From contig JAEWIR010000028.1 in assembly GCA_023386965.1 (NCBI GenBank), forward strand, positions 1 through 64,000: 64,000 nucleotides of DNA. The letters run 5' to 3'. The stretch's first letter is position 1; each line of letters begins with the position of its first letter. Shown here piece after piece: positions 8,292-17,526 of this stretch. The DNA comes from Bacteroidota bacterium (lineage in GTDB: Bacteria > Bacteroidota > Bacteroidia > Flavobacteriales > Weeksellaceae). The translations under genes were made by a program, and so were the position numbers. The notes under the pieces are model-generated. The model ran no database searches. It was not told where the DNA came from and saw nothing but the letters and a program-made list of their open reading frames with translations.

Positions 8292-10433
8292 TTAGTTTTT
8301 CAGATGCTGGTCAAAATAATCGGTGACCTTCTGCATAAGATGCACACGGTCCTTGCCGAGAACGTTATGCTCATGGCCGGGATATACGAAATAATCCAGT
8401 TGGATGCCGTGATCTACAGCGGCTTTCAGGAAGTTTACGGAATGCTGCCATACCACCACATCGTCCTGCGCACCGTGAATCATAAGGAGCTTACCTTTCA
8501 GATTCTGTACCTTGTCCAGCAGATTGGACTGTTTGTAACCTTCAGGATTGGTTTGGGGAGTGTCCATATACCGCTCGGTATACATCACTTCGTACATGCT
8601 CCAGTCTATAACCGGACCTCCGGCTACTCCGGCTTTAAAGATTTCCGGATGCTTCAGCATAAAGCTGGTGGTCATAAATCCGCCAAAACTCCAGCCGTGA
8701 ATTCCCAGACGCTCTCCATCAACATATGGAAGTGATTTCAGGTAGTCTACACCTTTTATCTGGTCATTCATTTCAGTTTCGCCCAGGTTCCGGAACACCG
8801 CCTGTTCAAACTGAAGTCCGCGGTTAGAGGATCCGCGTCCGTCCATCGTAAATACCACGTAACCGTTCTGAGCCATGTACTCATACCAAAGGTTGCCGGA
8901 AGCGGGGAAGCTGTTGGTCACCAGTTGCAGGTGCGGACCGTTGTACAGATAAACGATTGTTGGATATTTTTTTGTCGGGTCAAAATCTGTGGGCAAAATA
9001 ATCTTTCCGTAGAGAGGGGTCCCGTCGTCAGCCTTCAGGGTCACATTCTTGATTTCAGGTCTCAGGTAGTTTTTCAGCGGGTTCTCAGCCGTAAAGATGT
9101 TTCTGGACTTCAGTGTACCAGTGTTGATGATGTTCACACTTCGCGGTGTAGAAGCATTGGTATAGATATCATACAACTGTGTACCGTCCTTGCTCAGTAT
9201 GCCTGTGTGCATGCCTTCTGCAGTGTCCAGCCTCTGCATTTTGAAATTATTCCAGTTCACCCTGTACAGATGTCTTTCCAGAGGGGTCTCTTTTGTGGAT
9301 GCGAAGTAAATTTCCTTCCTCTTTTCATTGAAACCCAGGATGTCTGTCACCAGCCAGTCACCTTTCGTTAACTGTGCTATCAAACCTTTGTCCAAATTAT
9401 AGTGGAAAAGATGGTTATAGCCTGTACGCTGGCTTTGCCAGATGAAATCGGTATTGGAGTTAGGGAAAAATAAAAGTTCGTGCTGAGGTTCCACGTATTT
9501 ATCCGATTTCTCCTCAAAAAGCATCTTTACCAGTTTGCCGGTAGCCGCATCGTACTGGTTCATTTTCATATGGTTTTGGTCGCGGTTCAGTACGCCTATG
9601 AAAATATATTTCGAATCCGGGCTCCAGGTCACTGCGGTAAGGTACTGTTCCTTATCACCGTCTACTTCAAGGAAGATTTTTTTGTCATTTTTGATATCGT
9701 ATACGCCGAGCGAAACCTGGTGAGAAGTGCCTCCGGCCATAGGATATTTGATATTCCGGTTTTGAGCCGGTGTTACCGACCAGTCAATAACCGGGTAATC
9801 AGTAACCATGCTCTGATCCATTCTATAAAAGGCTATTTTTTCATTGGAAGGGGCAGCAAAGATCCCCTTGCTGATGCCGAACTCCTGACGGTGCACAGAC
9901 TGACCGTTTACGATATTTTCATTGGCATCATCTGTAATGGTGACCGTCTTGCCGTTCCTGTTTAGGTACAGGTTATTTTTAACCGTGTATACAATGCTTT
10001 TATTATCGGAAAGAACAGTAACGTTTTCAGCGCCTTTGTCCAGTGCAGTCCATTCACTGATTTTCCAGTTTCCTGCCGACTGTTCCAGCCAGAAGTACTT
10101 TCCGTCCCTTGTGAAATACCCTTTATTTCGGCTGATGAATTTCACCATCGGAAAACTTTTCAGCCGGTCTGCAGTACTGAGGTTTTTGTTGATGCGGCTC
10201 AGGGAAACCAGGGTGTCCGATTTCATGCTCTGAACTTCGGTGATCAGATAGGCATTTTTGCTCCCCTGAATATAGGCCTTGGCATCATCTGTCCAGGAGA
10301 ATTGGGATATACCTTTTACCGCCAGGTTGCTCCTAAGTCCGTTTACGGCTTCAGCCATCGTGTATTTTTGGTTTTGAGCAAATGTAAAACTGCTCAGAGC
10401 TATGAATAAAAGGGATAATCTTGAAAATTTCAT
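8292..10433 (-). CDS. Dipeptidyl peptidase IV family (S9B) protein
   Basis: Serine exopeptidase that removes Xaa-Pro or similar dipeptides from peptide N-termini. The 713-residue protein has a signal peptide (FIALSSFTFAQ), an N-terminal beta-propeller (DPPIV_N; WSPDSKYIF and similar blades, residues about 30-490) and an alpha/beta-hydrolase domain. The nucleophile elbow GWSFGG contains Ser582; the aspartate lies in HGAQDDVV and the histidine in PGHEHNV near residue 689. GWSFGG replaces the more common GWSYGG. With the M3 enzyme next door it fits extracytoplasmic peptide catabolism. No exact -7 box was found upstream. Confidence 0.93.
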   Translation of the reverse strand: MKFSRLSLLFIALSSFTFAQNQKYTMAEAVNGLRSNLAVKGISQFSWTDDAKAYIQGSKNAYLITEVQSMKSDTLVSLSRINKNLSTADRLKSFPMVKFISRNKGYFTRDGKYFWLEQSAGNWKISEWTALDKGAENVTVLSDNKSIVYTVKNNLYLNRNGKTVTITDDANENIVNGQSVHRQEFGISKGIFAAPSNEKIAFYRMDQSMVTDYPVIDWSVTPAQNRNIKYPMAGGTSHQVSLGVYDIKNDKKIFLEVDGDKEQYLTAVTWSPDSKYIFIGVLNRDQNHMKMNQYDAATGKLVKMLFEEKSDKYVEPQHELLFFPNSNTDFIWQSQRTGYNHLFHYNLDKGLIAQLTKGDWLVTDILGFNEKRKEIYFASTKETPLERHLYRVNWNNFKMQRLDTAEGMHTGILSKDGTQLYDIYTNASTPRSVNIINTGTLKSRNIFTAENPLKNYLRPEIKNVTLKADDGTPLYGKIILPTDFDPTKKYPTIVYLYNGPHLQLVTNSFPASGNLWYEYMAQNGYVVFTMDGRGSSNRGLQFEQAVFRNLGETEMNDQIKGVDYLKSLPYVDGERLGIHGWSFGGFMTTSFMLKHPEIFKAGVAGGPVIDWSMYEVMYTERYMDTPQTNPEGYKQSNLLDKVQNLKGKLLMIHGAQDDVVVWQHSVNFLKAAVDHGIQLDYFVYPGHEHNVLGKDRVHLMQKVTDYFDQHLKN

Positions 10434-10479
10434 TATTTAAACATTAAGGCCTTAAAAATAAGAAATTAAATTTAAGGTG

Positions 10480-11196
10480 TTAAGGTTTTGTTAATTCGGC
10501 GGTGGTGTAGATCATTTGCAAAGGGTCTGAAGATGTTGCTACCTTGTTCCACCTGTACTGATGTGTCCAGTAAGCAACTTTCATCGAGAGGATTCCAAGG
10601 CCTGCGGCGAAAATAACATCTGAGATATAATGTTTATTGTTAGCCATCCGCATGGCCCCGATGCCCGTGGCAAGGCTATAGGAAGCGTATGGAACCCATT
10701 TGTACCGCTCGCCATATTCAATGCTGAGGATAGTGGCGCCGGCAAAGGCATTAGCGGTATGTCCCGAGGGAAAAGAATAGGCAGTACCGTCCGGCCGGAT
10801 ATTTTTTAGTGAAGTTTTCAGGATATACACCAGGCCTAAGTTAAGCAGCTGACCTTTTAGAAAGATGGCAGTACGGTTTTTCCAGTCGGTTCGTGCCTCC
10901 ATTCCGGCCAGTTCAAAACCATAGACTGCTGCCAGGGGTGCGAATTGGGCATAATCGTCAATATGATTTTGAAAAGCGAAAAGGTGTTCATTCCTTTCCT
11001 CAACCACTTCATTTTTTATCGATTCCTTCCTGTTGGTATCCAGTATGATGCCGGCGGTCATCAGTCCTGCGGGCAGGTATAATCTATTGTATTTGAATTC
11101 TACATGATGGCTATGTGTCTGAAGGCTGTCTGTAGTCTGGGCCTGAACTATATTTAAGGCAAAAAGGAGTAGACATAAATAAACACTTTTGCTCAT
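10480..11196 (-). CDS. PAP2 family membrane phosphatase
   Basis: Phosphatidic-acid-phosphatase type 2 protein, 238 residues, secreted through a signal peptide (ending FALNIVQAQ). The three-part catalytic signature is present: KTSLKNIRPDG (motif 1), SFPSGHTANAF (motif 2) and MANNKHYISDV (motif 3 with the histidine and aspartate). Possible substrates are lipid A, undecaprenyl or other lipid phosphates; specificity cannot be read from the sequence. Monocistronic. Confidence 0.88.
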   Translation of the reverse strand: MSKSVYLCLLLFALNIVQAQTTDSLQTHSHHVEFKYNRLYLPAGLMTAGIILDTNRKESIKNEVVEERNEHLFAFQNHIDDYAQFAPLAAVYGFELAGMEARTDWKNRTAIFLKGQLLNLGLVYILKTSLKNIRPDGTAYSFPSGHTANAFAGATILSIEYGERYKWVPYASYSLATGIGAMRMANNKHYISDVIFAAGLGILSMKVAYWTHQYRWNKVATSSDPLQMIYTTAELTKP

Positions 11197-11350
11197 GCTC
11201 TTGTTTTTATAAAGCTAATGAAAAGATTGCCCCCGAAATGTTAAATGCCTAATAATTTGCTTTTTGCATGCACTTAAATGAATAAATTTACTCCAGGTGC
11301 AGAGAATTTCATTCTTAACTTACATCAATGCACTGCAATGGATAAACAGA

Positions 11351-11358
11351 TACCTTTG
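11351..11358 (+). promoter_or_regulatory. -7 promoter box of the yceI-like gene
   Basis: TACCTTTG matches TAnnTTTG exactly, 39 bp before the ATG at 11398, in a 200 bp gap that otherwise holds no gene. Confidence 0.5.
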
Positions 11359-11397
11359 TACTGTAAATATTTAACAAACCAATAAAAACAGAATATT

Positions 11398-11907
11398 ATG
11401 GCAACAAAATGGAACTTAGACCCAACACACAGTGAAATTACCTTTAGAGTAAAACACCTTATGATCTCCAACGTAAAAGGTTCCTTCAAGACCTTTACAG
11501 CTGAAATGGAAGCTGAAGATGATTCGTTCCGCAATGCAAAAGTTACCGCAACCATCCAAACGGATTCTATTGAAACCAACAATACAGACCGCGACAATCA
11601 CCTGAAAAGCGAGGAGTTTTTCAACGCTGAGGCAAACCCCACTATAACCTTCGAAAGCGATGCCCTTAATGATGAAATTACGGGCAACCTAACGGTTAAC
11701 GGAGTTACCAAACCTGTAAAGCTGGATGTGGATTTCGGTGGTATTAATGTAGACCCCTGGGGCAACACCAAAGCCGGTTTCTCATTTGAGGGAAAGATAA
11801 AAAGAAGTGACTTCGGACTCAACTGGAATGCTGCGCTGGAAGCAGGCGGCGTAATGGTTTCCGACGAAGTGAAAATTGCAGGCGAACTGCAGTTCGTAAA
11901 AGCATAA
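11398..11907 (+). CDS. YceI family lipid-binding-like protein
   Basis: A 169-residue YceI domain protein, a lipocalin-like barrel that binds isoprenoid-type ligands in characterised relatives. It begins WNLDPTHSEITFRVKHLMISNVKG, the signature start of the family, and contains VTATIQTDSIETNN, RDNHLKSEEFF, and DFGLNWNAALEAGGVMVSDEVKI. No signal peptide is present, so unlike periplasmic YceI of E. coli it should be cytoplasmic. It is followed by a strong terminator and then a dioxygenase gene. Confidence 0.92.
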   Translation: MATKWNLDPTHSEITFRVKHLMISNVKGSFKTFTAEMEAEDDSFRNAKVTATIQTDSIETNNTDRDNHLKSEEFFNAEANPTITFESDALNDEITGNLTVNGVTKPVKLDVDFGGINVDPWGNTKAGFSFEGKIKRSDFGLNWNAALEAGGVMVSDEVKIAGELQFVKA

Positions 11908-11930
11908 CAGCGTTTTAACGTATAACCTGA

Positions 11931-11968
11931 AAACCTGGAAATTATGCTTATAATTTCCAGGTTTTTTT
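11931..11968 (+). terminator. Terminator after the yceI-like gene
   Basis: Perfect 15 bp stem (AAACCTGGAAATTAT / ATAATTTCCAGGTTT), GCTT loop, then a T run. The next gene starts 14 bp later, so some read-through may be needed for its expression. Confidence 0.9.
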
Positions 11969-11981
11969 AAAGAGTATTGTA

Positions 11982-12809
11982 ATGAATTTGAATGACTTAA
12001 CCAATATTTCGGCCCTGTTCCCAACTACCCAAAAGATGCCTGTGCTTTTTTTGGGTCACGGTTCCCCCATGAATGCCATTGAAGAGAATCAGTTTGTGCA
12101 GGGCTTCAGAAATATTTCACGCGAGATTCCCACACCCAATGCCATACTTTGTATTTCGGCGCATTGGTTTACGCGGGGCACTAAAGTTACCGCAATGGAT
12201 CTGCCACCCACTATTCATGATTTCGGAGGTTTTCCGGAGGAGCTTTTCGCGGTGCAGTATCCGGCGCCGGGCAGCCCCGAACTGGCACAGGAAACAGCCT
12301 CACTGTTGTTGCCGGCTGAGGTCCAGGAAGATCACAGCTGGGGACTGGACCATGGTGCGTGGTCGGTAATCCGGCATCTTTACCCGGATGCAGATATTCC
12401 TGTAGTACAGATGAGTATTGATTATACTAAACCTCCGGAGTATCATTTTGAACTCGCCGGCAAGCTGCAGAAGTTAAGAGAGAAGGGCATCCTGATTATC
12501 GGCAGCGGAAATATTGTGCATAATCTCCGGCTCATAGACTGGCAGAATATCAACACCGTAGGTGCCGGCTGGGACTGGGCAATTGAAGCGCGTGAAAAAA
12601 CCAATAACTGGATTCTGGACGGTAATTTCCGTAACCTGATTGAATATCAAAAACACGGAACGGCCCTCCATGCTGCCATACCTTCGCCGGATCACTATTT
12701 ACCGCTGATTTATTCTTTAGGTTTGAAGAATAAATCTGATGAACTTTCACTCTTCAATGATGAACTTATAGGCGGAAGCCTGAGCATGACCAGCGTAAGA
12801 ATTGGTTAA
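11982..12809 (+). CDS. ygiD: LigB/YgiD family extradiol dioxygenase (4,5-DOPA dioxygenase type)
   Basis: Class III ring-cleaving dioxygenase homologue of 275 residues. Metal-ligand and active-site motifs of the YgiD branch are present: FLGHGSPMNA, CISAHWFTRGT, TIHDFGGFPEELF, WGLDHGAWSVIRHLYPDADIPV and GSGNIVHNLR. Relatives cleave catechols such as L-DOPA with a zinc or iron centre; the natural substrate is unknown. The ATG at 11982 gives a 20-residue extension before MPVLFLGHGSP; a start at that internal methionine would also be plausible. No promoter element is visible between the preceding terminator and the start. Confidence 0.9.
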   Translation: MNLNDLTNISALFPTTQKMPVLFLGHGSPMNAIEENQFVQGFRNISREIPTPNAILCISAHWFTRGTKVTAMDLPPTIHDFGGFPEELFAVQYPAPGSPELAQETASLLLPAEVQEDHSWGLDHGAWSVIRHLYPDADIPVVQMSIDYTKPPEYHFELAGKLQKLREKGILIIGSGNIVHNLRLIDWQNINTVGAGWDWAIEAREKTNNWILDGNFRNLIEYQKHGTALHAAIPSPDHYLPLIYSLGLKNKSDELSLFNDELIGGSLSMTSVRIG

Positions 12810-12835
12810 TGAAACTGCAGCCTGCGCCGCGGCTT

Positions 12836-13915
12836 TTAATTCCGGAATTCTCCCATGTCGAATTTAAGTGAGAAGAAATTGGAGAAGAAGTTACTGCCAC
12901 CGATTCCCGAATTGGTAATGGCGTAATCTAAGGTAAGTCCCCGGTATTTGATCCCGATTCCCGCACTGGGCTGAAAGGAAACCTTACGTTTAAGGTCCTC
13001 AATATCAGTAATGGACTGAAACCTGTTTACACCCAGCCTTACGAATACGAGATCGTTATAGTTCATCTCTGCACCGGCATAGGGTGTGATGCTGGCAAAA
13101 TCCGTTGATACCAGCGCGGCGGTTTTGGCAAAGTCAATATTCAGACCTGCTTCAGGCAGGATAGAGATATTCTGGCTCACTTCAAAGTTCTTACTGGCAC
13201 CCACGTTCAGCTTGGGCATTGTAATTTCCATTTTATCTGCCGGTGCCGGGTTAAATTCCTCACCGTTTACAATAGTGGAAAGTTCATTCTGATCTACATT
13301 CCAGAAATTGACCGTGGTGGTGGCGTCTCTCAGCATAGCTCCGTACTTCCAGCCACTGTCGGCGTGGTAGAGGGCCCCAACATCAAACCCAAATCCAAAT
13401 CCGCTGGCAAATTTACCAACATTTCTGTACACCAACTTCGCATTTACCCCCGCCGATAATTTGTGGTTACCACCGGGATGGAAGGCGTAGGAAACAAGGG
13501 CAGCATAATCGGCCTGGGAAAATTTAGTGATCTTATCGTAGTCAATATTACCTTCACTGTCGATCATCTGAGTGGTATTCAGGATATTATCCACCCCAAG
13601 GCGAACTACTGATACTGCAAAAACACCACCTTTGCTGTCCAGAGGTTTTGCGTAAGCGATATAATCATATTTGGCAATGCTTTCAAAATATTCCGCGTGC
13701 ATGGCTGCGCCCTGCCAGTCGCGCTCCACACCCATAAGTCCGGCAGGGTTCCACATTGGTGCGTATACATCGTCCTGGCTGCTTAAAACGGCACCGCCCA
13801 TGGCGAGGCCTCTGGCGCCCGCGCCGATATTCAGGAATTCGTTGGAATACTTCCTTATGATCTGGGCCTGCGTGCAAACAGATGCAAAAACGAATAAAAA
13901 GACTAGCTTCCTCAT
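12836..13915 (-). CDS. PorV/PorQ family outer-membrane protein
   Basis: Predicted outer-membrane beta-barrel of 359 residues with a signal peptide ending VCTQAQ. It has the family signature of PorV/PorQ and UPF0164 proteins: LNIGAGARGLAMGGA, then WNPAGL, followed by amphipathic strands to a C-terminal ISLKFDMGEF-like strand (FFSLKFDMG). True PorV carries cargo of the type IX system and has a differently spaced SQYWNPAK motif, so this is more likely a relative than PorV itself. It overlaps the EamA gene by ATGA and is probably translated by coupling. Confidence 0.82.
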   Translation of the reverse strand: MRKLVFLFVFASVCTQAQIIRKYSNEFLNIGAGARGLAMGGAVLSSQDDVYAPMWNPAGLMGVERDWQGAAMHAEYFESIAKYDYIAYAKPLDSKGGVFAVSVVRLGVDNILNTTQMIDSEGNIDYDKITKFSQADYAALVSYAFHPGGNHKLSAGVNAKLVYRNVGKFASGFGFGFDVGALYHADSGWKYGAMLRDATTTVNFWNVDQNELSTIVNGEEFNPAPADKMEITMPKLNVGASKNFEVSQNISILPEAGLNIDFAKTAALVSTDFASITPYAGAEMNYNDLVFVRLGVNRFQSITDIEDLKRKVSFQPSAGIGIKYRGLTLDYAITNSGIGGSNFFSNFFSLKFDMGEFRN

Positions 13916-14805
13916 GGAGTGTTAGGATTAATTGTTTGTTTGGCCTTACGGGATTTCAGGACCCCGTTAATGATGATGGCCGTAATCATCACAAATGAAG
14001 CTACATAAAAGACCGGACTCATCTGTTCTGATTCACCAAAGATAAAAAAAGCAAGTATAATTCCGTACACCGGTTCTAAATTTACGGTAAGTACCAGTGT
14101 GAAGGGTGAAATATACTTCATCAGACTTACCGATTCCAGCATCGGGTAGGCTGTGAATACACCTGCCAGAATGGTGATAAGTGCAAGGTCGCGGGTGGTG
14201 ATGTCTGCAACTTCAGAGATTTGCCCTGTGAGCAGGTAAAAGAGGGAAATCAGCATAAATCCGCCCAGTATTTCGTAGAAAATAATGTTTCCGGAACTGG
14301 TTTTCCCGTACAGTTTTCCGTTAAATACCGAAAATACTGTACCGAAAAGTGCAGTAAAAATGCCGAAGAAAATACCTTCCTTGTAGCGCAGTTCAATGTT
14401 GAAGATCACCGCCATACAGGCTACAATTACAATTCCCATAATGACTTCCGAGAAGTCAATTTTCCTTTTGAATACAATGGGTTCCAGAATAGAGGTGAAG
14501 AGGGTGGACAGCGACAGGCAGCACAGGGCAATGGATACATTGGAAACCTTGATGGAATGAAAAAAGCACAGCCAGTGCAGCGCCATGAATCCGCCCACGC
14601 CTACCAGTCCGAAAAGGAGCTTTCGGGGTACATTGAGGTTGTCTTTTCTGATAACCCGGATGTAAATAAACAGGAAGAGAGCCGCAATTCCCATGCGGAA
14701 AAAGGTGAGAACCTGAGCTTCCGCCGTGATCAGTTTACCCAGTATGGCCGTAAAACCCCACAGAAACACGATGAGGTGCAGACGGAACAGGGCAGAGTTT
14801 TTCAT
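13912..14805 (-). CDS. EamA/DMT family transporter
   Basis: Inner-membrane transporter of the drug/metabolite superfamily, 297 residues, about ten transmembrane helices arranged as two EamA repeats (first from LHLIVFLWGFTAILGKLI, second from GIFFGIFTALFGTVFSVFNGKL). Substrate unknown: members export amino acids, metabolites or drugs. Its TGA stop overlaps the ATG of the PorV/PorQ-like gene, forming a two-gene unit. Confidence 0.9.
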   Translation of the reverse strand: MKNSALFRLHLIVFLWGFTAILGKLITAEAQVLTFFRMGIAALFLFIYIRVIRKDNLNVPRKLLFGLVGVGGFMALHWLCFFHSIKVSNVSIALCCLSLSTLFTSILEPIVFKRKIDFSEVIMGIVIVACMAVIFNIELRYKEGIFFGIFTALFGTVFSVFNGKLYGKTSSGNIIFYEILGGFMLISLFYLLTGQISEVADITTRDLALITILAGVFTAYPMLESVSLMKYISPFTLVLTVNLEPVYGIILAFFIFGESEQMSPVFYVASFVMITAIIINGVLKSRKAKQTINPNTP

Positions 14806-14858
14806 TTTTTATGCAGATAAGACGGTCGCAAAATTAGGTATAAAAACCCTATTTCAAA

Positions 14859-16751
14859 CTACTGTTTTCCCGTGTCATTTTGCTGTGCGTCAGTTTCGTC
14901 ATTGCCTTCGCCTTCATGGTCCAGCCACTCGGAGTTTTCAATGGAAACACTGTCCAGGCTCAGGAGCTCGGCTTCGCGCTGAAGCGCTTCCTGGGTGGTG
15001 AAAGTCATCACTTCCTTCATCTGTTCCTTAGCCAGCTGGCGAACCGAGGCCTTGTCGATCATTTCGAAGCGTTTACCCAACCGTCTGGCCGTGTACTTAC
15101 GCATGCCGCTGGCGTGCAGTACGTCTACAGCCATATCTACCGCGGTACCCAGGGTTTCACGGTAAATATTGTCGATTCCATTATTGAGGAAGGAGTAGGC
15201 GTCCAGCCGGTTTTTTGCCCTTACAAATATCTTGAGCTGCGGGAACTGCTCTTTTGCCATCTCGGCGATATGTTTATTGGCTTCGGGGTCGTCCAGGCAA
15301 AGAACCAGAATTTCGGCCTCGGCAGCACCGGCTGTGCGCATGATAGGCAGCCGTGTGGCATCACCGTAATAAACTTTAAATCCATGGCTGCGTAACAGTT
15401 TTACACGGTCCGCGTCATGATCCAGTACGGTAGCCTTTACTTTATTGGCACGAAGCAGGCGGCCCACGGTACTTCCGAAATGACCGAAACCAACGATGAT
15501 GATCTTTCGCGGTTCAATATTTTCCGGCAGGCCCAAAGAGGTATGGTCTTGAGACTGACTGTTCAGCCGCGGATCTATCAGCCGGTCATTGATGATCAGG
15601 AGAATAGGCGTGATACACATCGTTATGGCAGTTACGGCCATTAACTGGTCGTTCATCTCGGGGGTTAACAGATAGAGTTTGGAGGAATAATTCAGCAGTA
15701 CAAAAGCAAATTCACCTACCTGCGAAAGTGCAAATGCATAGATGAAATTCTGGTCAGCGGAAAATTTATAAAATCTGCCGATTCCGTACAGCACGGCAAA
15801 CTTAACCAAAAGGACCGCGATAACGGTGCTGAAGATGAACAGTGGATCCTTTTCAATAACGAAGAAATTGATGCTTGCGCCCACGCTCACGAAGAATACA
15901 GCTAGAAAAAGACCTTTGAAAGGATCTACCTGTGCTTCCAGTTCATGCCGGAATTCACTGTTGGCCAGCATCAGTCCTGCAATAAAAGCTCCAAGGGCGG
16001 CGCTGAGTCCCACAGCAATCATCAGTTCAGAAACCCCAATAACTAAAAACAGGGAAGCTGCGGTTAACAGTTCGGTAAGATTGGATTTTGATACGAATCG
16101 TAAGAATGGGACAAAAACATAGCGCCCCAAAACAATAAGAAGTCCAACTCCAAAAAGTATTGAGAACGGTTGAAGCCACTCGGGAAGTTCCTGTAACAGC
16201 AGTGTTACCGCGGTTTCTTCTTCCGGTGGGTTATAATGTGCAAGTAACGGCAACAGAGCCAAAATGGGAATAACCGCAATATCCTGCAAAATCAAGGTGG
16301 AGAAAGAGGCTTCACCGGACGTAGTGGTGAAGAGGTTTTTTTCACGCAAGGTCTGAAGTACGATCGCGGTAGACGACAGGGCAAAACAGATGGCTACCGC
16401 CATGGCCACATCGGGTTGCCAGCCGGCCAGGTAGAAAATGCCAAACAAGAGTGCGATGGTTATAAGCATTTGGCTGAGACCGAGGCCCAGGATTTTCTTC
16501 CGCATGGCCCAGAATTTTTTAGGTTCCAGTTCCAGGCCCACCAGGAACAGCAGCAGCACCACACCGAACTCTGTTGTATGCATGATATTGTCTGTTTCCT
16601 TACCGCTCAGCTTCAGGATAAACGGACCTATAATGATTCCTCCTACAATATAGCCTATCACCGAACTTAGCCCCAGTCTTTTTACCAGTGGGGCCATAAT
16701 AATAGCCGCACCCAGGAATATAAGGATGGTCATTGCAAATTTTCCCTCCAT
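14859..16751 (-). CDS. Kef-type monovalent cation:proton antiporter (CPA2) with TrkA-N domain
   Basis: Inner-membrane K+/H+ antiporter of 630 residues. Residues about 8-390 make the Na_H_exchanger membrane domain (about 12 helices, with LGLSSVIGYIVGGIIIGP and the conserved GLELEPKKFW loop). Residues about 410-530 form a TrkA-N/RCK domain with the nucleotide-binding GFGHFGSTVGR motif and D at the end of the next strand. An acidic tail follows. It begins immediately after the stop of a KefF-like flavoprotein gene, the arrangement of KefF/KefC, where the flavoprotein activates the channel during electrophile stress. Confidence 0.92.
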   Translation of the reverse strand: MEGKFAMTILIFLGAAIIMAPLVKRLGLSSVIGYIVGGIIIGPFILKLSGKETDNIMHTTEFGVVLLLFLVGLELEPKKFWAMRKKILGLGLSQMLITIALLFGIFYLAGWQPDVAMAVAICFALSSTAIVLQTLREKNLFTTTSGEASFSTLILQDIAVIPILALLPLLAHYNPPEEETAVTLLLQELPEWLQPFSILFGVGLLIVLGRYVFVPFLRFVSKSNLTELLTAASLFLVIGVSELMIAVGLSAALGAFIAGLMLANSEFRHELEAQVDPFKGLFLAVFFVSVGASINFFVIEKDPLFIFSTVIAVLLVKFAVLYGIGRFYKFSADQNFIYAFALSQVGEFAFVLLNYSSKLYLLTPEMNDQLMAVTAITMCITPILLIINDRLIDPRLNSQSQDHTSLGLPENIEPRKIIIVGFGHFGSTVGRLLRANKVKATVLDHDADRVKLLRSHGFKVYYGDATRLPIMRTAGAAEAEILVLCLDDPEANKHIAEMAKEQFPQLKIFVRAKNRLDAYSFLNNGIDNIYRETLGTAVDMAVDVLHASGMRKYTARRLGKRFEMIDKASVRQLAKEQMKEVMTFTTQEALQREAELLSLDSVSIENSEWLDHEGEGNDETDAQQNDTGKQ

Positions 16752-17276
16752 TTATTCACCGTTTAAAATTGACATAAAGTGTTGCTTGTGCTTAATGATT
16801 TCTTTTTTGTCCATCTGGTCTACATTGTAGATGCACAGAAAGTCCTTCAGTCTCAGCCTGTTCTGTTTAAGAACAACAAAAAGCCCGCAGATAAGTTCCT
16901 CTATCGAATACTGAAAATATCCCTGCTCACCAAACTGTTCCTGCTGGTAGTTAGTTGTAACCAAAACCACGACTTCCTTACCCTCCAACGGATTTTCGGT
17001 GGATTCTTCCTGCCATTTAAGGTCGAAAACCTCATCAATCCAAAGTTTGAGTAAAGGCGGAAGTCCAAACCAGATCAGTGGGAAGTGAAAGATAATACGG
17101 TCATAATTAGCAATCCTTTTCCGTTCCCGAAATGCGGGAATGTGAAAGTCGGGAAACTCTTCGTAAAGGTCCCGAAAGGTATAGTGCTGATGCCGTACAT
17201 AGAAATTAATGAGTTCCCGGTTGGATTTGGAATGTTCCAGATAGGGATGGGCAAATAAAACCAGGGTGTTTTCCAA
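16752..17276 (-). CDS. KefF-like NAD(P)H oxidoreductase (flavodoxin fold)
   Basis: Flavoprotein with the flavodoxin_2/NQO fold, 174 residues from the chosen start. It shows the FMN/FAD phosphate loop region TLVLFAHPYLEHSKSNREL and the family motif IIFHFPLIWFGLPPLLKLWIDEVF. The reading frame is open upstream to a GTG at 17396, but that 40-residue extension is unlike the family; a TTG codon at 17276 gives (M)ENTLVLFAHP, matching the expected length. A TATATTTA sequence at 17293-17300 just upstream also favours it. It abuts the antiporter gene with no gap, and is probably its redox-sensing ancillary subunit. Confidence 0.85.
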   Translation of the reverse strand: MENTLVLFAHPYLEHSKSNRELINFYVRHQHYTFRDLYEEFPDFHIPAFRERKRIANYDRIIFHFPLIWFGLPPLLKLWIDEVFDLKWQEESTENPLEGKEVVVLVTTNYQQEQFGEQGYFQYSIEELICGLFVVLKQNRLRLKDFLCIYNVDQMDKKEIIKHKQHFMSILNGE

Positions 17277-17526
17277 GGGGTTTCCGTTTATGTAAATATA
17301 AATAAAATTGCCTTTTCCTGCTTTCCACTTTCTGCCTAAACGTGCACATTTTTTTTGGATAAAAGTTTGAGAGATATTGGCCCCCGAACAGGTCACCTGT
17401 ATGATTTAATAAAAATATTTGATTTTTATTGAGAATTATTTTGTGTGGATATATATATATTAGTAGACAATTAACATTGATTGTATTCCATCGCACAAAT
17501 ATTATTTATGTCCAAATCTATTAAAT

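Noticed and set aside
12836..13915. Calling this protein PorV itself
   Set aside because: The WNPAGL context and N-terminal motif fit the broader PorV/PorQ/UPF0164 family; the PorV-specific SQYWNPAK pattern is absent.
14221..14820. 199-codon open frame opposite the EamA gene
   Set aside because: Highly charged, no hydrophobic pattern, and antisense to a transporter with clear helices.
17277..17396. N-terminal extension of the KefF-like protein
   Set aside because: The 40 extra residues begin with GTG, look like translated non-coding sequence (repeated IYIYIN), and exceed the family length.
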